A stretch of DNA of 64,000 nt from the NCBI GenBank assembly GCA_037975125.1, contig CM075852.1, positions 6,415,134 through 6,479,133 of the forward strand, in the 5' to 3' direction. The stretch is from Latrodectus hesperus. Taxonomy: Eukaryota; Arthropoda; Arachnida; Araneae; Theridiidae. Both the position numbers and the translations under genes were made by a program. Positions within the stretch are counted from its first letter, which is position 1; each line of letters starts with the position of its first letter. Positions 60,078 through 64,000 of the stretch are shown in pieces. The notes beneath the pieces are model-generated. The model searched no databases and was not told the origin of the DNA. It saw nothing but the letters and a program-made list of their open reading frames with translations.

Positions 60078-60232
60078 GAGGTGGCACCAACTGTTTGGTA
60101 TTTGATTCAACACAACTAAGGTTCGAATCCCACCTTGGGTGTGGATGTTTGTAGTGGTTCGAAATCCATTTCAATTTACGTTCCAGTCTAGGTAGACCTC
60201 GTGTGCAAAGACTGTTCGTTAAACGACAAACA
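60078..60232 (+). repeat. SINE, family B (plus)
   Basis: Head GGTGGCACCAACTG, then an intact B-box region GGTTCGAATCCCACCTTGG at 60,120-60,138, GTGGATGTTTGTAGTGGTTC, and tail CTCGTGTGCAAAGACTG with AAACGACAAAC. The A-box half is damaged. It is the only family B copy on this strand in the window. Confidence 0.82.
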
Positions 60233-63200
60233 AATCAAAAATCTATAGAAATAATGTTCATTAATTCTTAGTCAAATTAACGAATTGACAAGGGGAAATT
60301 GGAAAAAAATCCAAGCATCTATATAGATAGAATATTTACAAAATATCCATATTATAAAAAAAACGCAGCGGGTGTACAAATGACACAACTATTAAGTCGC
60401 TAATTTCAAGATGTCGAATATCCAATTATCCCCTGGCTGCCATGATCACTCTTCGGAGGGAAAATGACATTTAAATCCCAGACAATAGGGAAATACTGAG
60501 CTTCGGCTTTCAACACGTACATTAATCAATGTGTGAATGCTTGAGTTTTCAAAATCACTTTCCTTATAAAACAGGAATATAAAAACCATCTTGGAAAAAA
60601 AGTGTGATGGAGATTCAAAGACTTATCTTTAGCTGTCTGTTGAGCTATGAGGCGCAGAATTTCTACTATCTAGTCAATTTACAGATATAAAGAAGAGTAA
60701 ACATTTTAAGCATTTATTGTCAAGCATTACTAAATTAATCGAAAACCAAACACCTATTAATTGGATTGCTATAGCTCAGTAATTATACAGCTCCCTTCAG
60801 AGAAAGAACAAGTTCTAATCCCAATTATCCCAAAAACTATCAGCTAATATATACTTTTTAATTATGAATAAAATTACTTTTTGTATAAAGAAAGATGGCA
60901 ATAGAAAATTAAGATTATATACCATAAAAATATTCAACCGGAAAAAGGTCTTGAATTATACGGCGGGTAAAAAAGTTATATTGAAAATACAACGCACTTC
61001 ATACATAATTTTAAATTTATTAAAAATAATTGGAATTACGTTTATCTTTTGGTAATGGCGTAAGCATTATATTAAAAGCATCGAATATATTTACCACTAA
61101 AAATAAACAAAAATATTGTAATAAAAGAATTGCATTTCAAGTTCTATATATTCATAAACAAAACATTTAATTAATAAATTAAAAACAATTTAATGTATTA
61201 ACATTACAATTAAGTTTGTTTTTCCAATAAGTGTTTTTATTTAAATTAGTGTTTACATTCAGTTTAATTTACTCAGTTTTATATCTCCTATGTAAAATAC
61301 AATACTTTAAGTATTAAAAACTGCATCAATGTATTTCAAGCTTATACAAAAAAAGAAATGTAAAAAATTATAAATAAATAAAATAAGATTATTTTTGCCT
61401 GAAATGGAGGAAATAAAGGATGCATGTCCATATCCTTTCATTTGAACGTCGATACAAATGAAATAAAAACTGATCTATAGAAGGTAAACCGTTGAATAGT
61501 AAGACAAAATATTCCATCACGAGAAAAATAGAGGGATAATGTCAATGACTATTTTCAACGAATGTAAGTAGAGCACAATAATATGCTAAATCCTTAACCT
61601 AACTGAAAATTTGCAGAAAAATATTCAAGAATTAACTATCAACATTTAAGTGATGAGAGCTCCTCGTGAAGTATTTGCATATTGTATTTCACAAAATGTT
61701 ATCTGACAGATATAAATGCAACATTAAAAAACGCAATGTAACATTTAAAATGATATGGAAAAAATTTTTAACGTTTTCAGCAAAAATTAAATTCCATATT
61801 AAACAGAATAATGCGTTTCATAATTAAAAGAAAATTATACAACTAAATAAATTCTAAAATAGCATTTATTTTACACAAAACATTTTATGAAGTTCTAAAT
61901 TCTAATTGTTTATTGCACTTAAATAATGATGTAGTAACAAGAAATATTTGCACATTAAATACATTTCAAAATTCCAGCATGAAAATTAATTTTACTGCGG
62001 GATCCTGTGAATTTTTGCCGTTGAACAGTTTTTTACAAGATTCAAGATTAATTAGACAAAAACCTACTCTTTAAAGAGAAATCTGAAGAGCTAAAAATGT
62101 CCGTAAAGGGAGTGGGGAACCCAATTCACGAGATTTCGAATCGAAGACCAGAATTGGAGATCCACAGTGCAGTATATACTTTTATCTACCTACAGCGCAG
62201 AGATGACAATTTTAAAGAGGAAAAAGTAGTTTATTTTATTGAAGAGAACAGATATCTGAAATGGTGTGAATCACGGCATAATTAATTAAATAATAAAATC
62301 AAATCACTACCAATTACGGTTTAAATTAATTTCTGATGCTTGATATCAAAATACGGTAATGAAGAATAGCTTAGCTAAATTACCAACCTCTCCTAATAAA
62401 AGATTCACTTTATTCAAAGTGGCACTCTCACTTCAACACCAAGCAAAATTTGAGCGGAAAATTTTATATTTATAGAGACACGATACATATAAACTTAATG
62501 AAAGAAATCAAAGCCCAAAATCAGATTTTAAAAGGATTAAATAATTCTTAAAAAGAGAGAGAATGCATGTTTCAAACTTTTATATATTTCAACATACTAA
62601 ATGCTGTAGTATCATTTCCCCTTCATTATTAAACAGTTAAAAATTTTCTTTTCGCGTTATAAGTTTTCAATTGAACAGATAGGTTTTTTTACTAGATCAT
62701 TTCCGATATCAGCATTCAAAGTTCCAGGCTAATAAAAATATGAAATTGCAACGCACGTGCAACAAGGAACTCAAATGCAGATGTTTCAAATGCAGAGGGG
62801 AAGGAAGCATTTCTCTCCCCTTCATACAAAACATGGTTTTAAAATTAGAGTTTTGGATTGTACAAGATGTGGGTTTTTATGTAAGTATTGATATGCTGTT
62901 TTATCTTTAAGAAAAGAATCGAAAGTACTGATGTTTATTATAATAATTCCGCTTTTCTTAATATATGTATAATGAAGTATGAATAATTCGCTTTTCTTTA
63001 TTTCTAAATGAATTATTACCTTGGAGTTTCAGTTATGGCAAAGTTATTTGGTTTATCATAAATTTTTATGCAGATGATTAAAAGTTAGCCACGAACCACC
63101 GAATTTTTCAAAATTTTGTTATATAAACTATTGAATTTTTAGAGAACTATATTACCTAAAATCAATTTATTTAGTAAAAAATATTTTACTACTTAAGTTT

Positions 63201-64000
63201 ATTTAACATTTCAGCATTTTTAATAAAATACACTAATAACTGAAATATATATTATAAATTATATTTAAATATACACAAAATATCCATTAATAGACAGAAA
63301 ATAAAAAAAATTCCCTTCTGAATATCGAGGAAAAGCTAGATACAAATGCACAGATATACCTCAGAAAACACAGAAAATAATTACTTTGATAAGCTTTTGA
63401 TGAATAATTCCATTAGAATAATATTTAAATTTACCTGCGTCATTTAGTTATTTGATAAAAATAATTTAAGAAATAAAATTTTAAGTTATTAACCTCTTGA
63501 TTTAATTTTATATAAAAATAGGATTCAATGTTTTTGGGCAAAAATATAACAGCTAATAAGGAATTGAGTGTTATGTTAAACATTTCTTTTTAATATTAAA
63601 ATCGGGAAAATAACCATAAAAACTCATATTTCCCAATATATTTAAATAATTAATTTTGAAGCCTATCATTTCGTGACTTTTCTTCGTATAATTTCCATTC
63701 ACTTTATGCTTCTATAATAGCTTTTATACAGGAAGTAATACATAATGAAGACTTAAATAAATGCAACATACAAACAAAGAAATAATCACATGAAATAGTA
63801 ATTTATAAAGATAGGAAACAGTGAAAAAATAGCTTTGGTAATAACACTATTTTCCAAAAGTGATCAATGTATAAGAGAACATTTACCTTATTCGTTTCCG
63901 AGATTCAGATTCAGTTGAATTACATCTATATTCTAAATTAAGTGATCAACGAAAAATGCTCAGATGTATATTTATCTATTTACTATTAAGAAACATTACA
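60233..64000. other. Long AT-rich stretch, almost featureless
   Basis: A tRNA-like remnant may lie at 60,765-60,830 (TATAGCTCAGTAATTA, then AAGTTCTAATCCC), at low confidence. A 62-codon plus frame at 62,097-62,285 starting MSVKGVGNPIHEISNRRPEL is less AT-biased than its surroundings but not recognised and without clear splice sites. I see nothing else. Confidence 0.4.

Noticed and set aside
62097..62285. 62-codon plus-strand gene
   Set aside because: Composition is slightly gene-like, but there is no recognisable domain, splice site or neighbouring exon.
63890..63990. Minus-strand exon ending AAG|GTAAAT near 63,890
   Set aside because: A short open frame exists but neither splice site is strong, and the window ends before any upstream exon could be checked.

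Overview
The window is AT-rich eukaryotic DNA made almost entirely of decayed transposable elements, tRNA-derived SINEs, microsatellites and one large satellite array. I see no intact protein-coding gene and no bacterial-type feature (operon, CRISPR array, rRNA). The mix of elements points to an arthropod, most likely a spider: I-group and Jockey-type LINEs with a GxPLHF-CPLT zinc-like C-terminus, Tc1/mariner elements of several lineages, BED/ZBED-type hAT elements and tRNA-like SINEs. The spider assignment is inference from recalled resemblance; I could not run a search.

Layout. 1-1965: fossil LINE (reverse transcriptase, RNase H and C-terminal CCHC-like region), cut by the window edge. 3.5-3.85 kb: a possible MITE. 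6.9-13.1 kb: SINE pieces, a Ty3/gypsy fragment and two mariner fragments. 14.8-19.2 kb: two hAT transposase fossils, the second keeping a readable C-terminal dimerisation domain. 20-26 kb: SINEs and anonymous DNA with a small minisatellite and a perfect hairpin. 28.2-29.0 kb: a short LINE derivative that joins the 5' end of an element directly to its 3' end, flanked by a perfect 15-bp target-site duplication. 30.4-33.3 kb: a third, strongly decayed LINE with RT and RNase H. 34.6-35.2 kb: a 5'-truncated Jockey-type LINE. 38.2-47.8 kb: a 268/269-bp satellite of about 31 core monomers, with multi-monomer duplications and divergent edge copies. 49.9-51 kb: two SINEs, one with a clean 15-bp duplication. 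51.9-53.5 kb: a nearly complete 1.6-kb Tc1/mariner-superfamily transposon with about 160-bp inverted repeats. 57.6-58.9 kb: a 90-bp TA microsatellite abutting a fossil Tc1 element. The rest, including most of 60-64 kb, is AT-rich DNA in which I recognise nothing.

The elements do not form a pathway; they are independent insertions. The most noteworthy items are the higher-order satellite with two 12-bp GAATATTC-centred palindromes per monomer, the precisely bounded internally deleted LINE, the long-TIR transposon with a DD(~42)D triad, and a speculative minus-strand gene. That gene would join a segment near 22,972-22,999 (or one near 34,241) to a terminal exon at 4,965-5,056 and encode a roughly 39-residue single-membrane-segment peptide. 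If real, the window would be largely intronic, but that model rests on splice-like motifs only.
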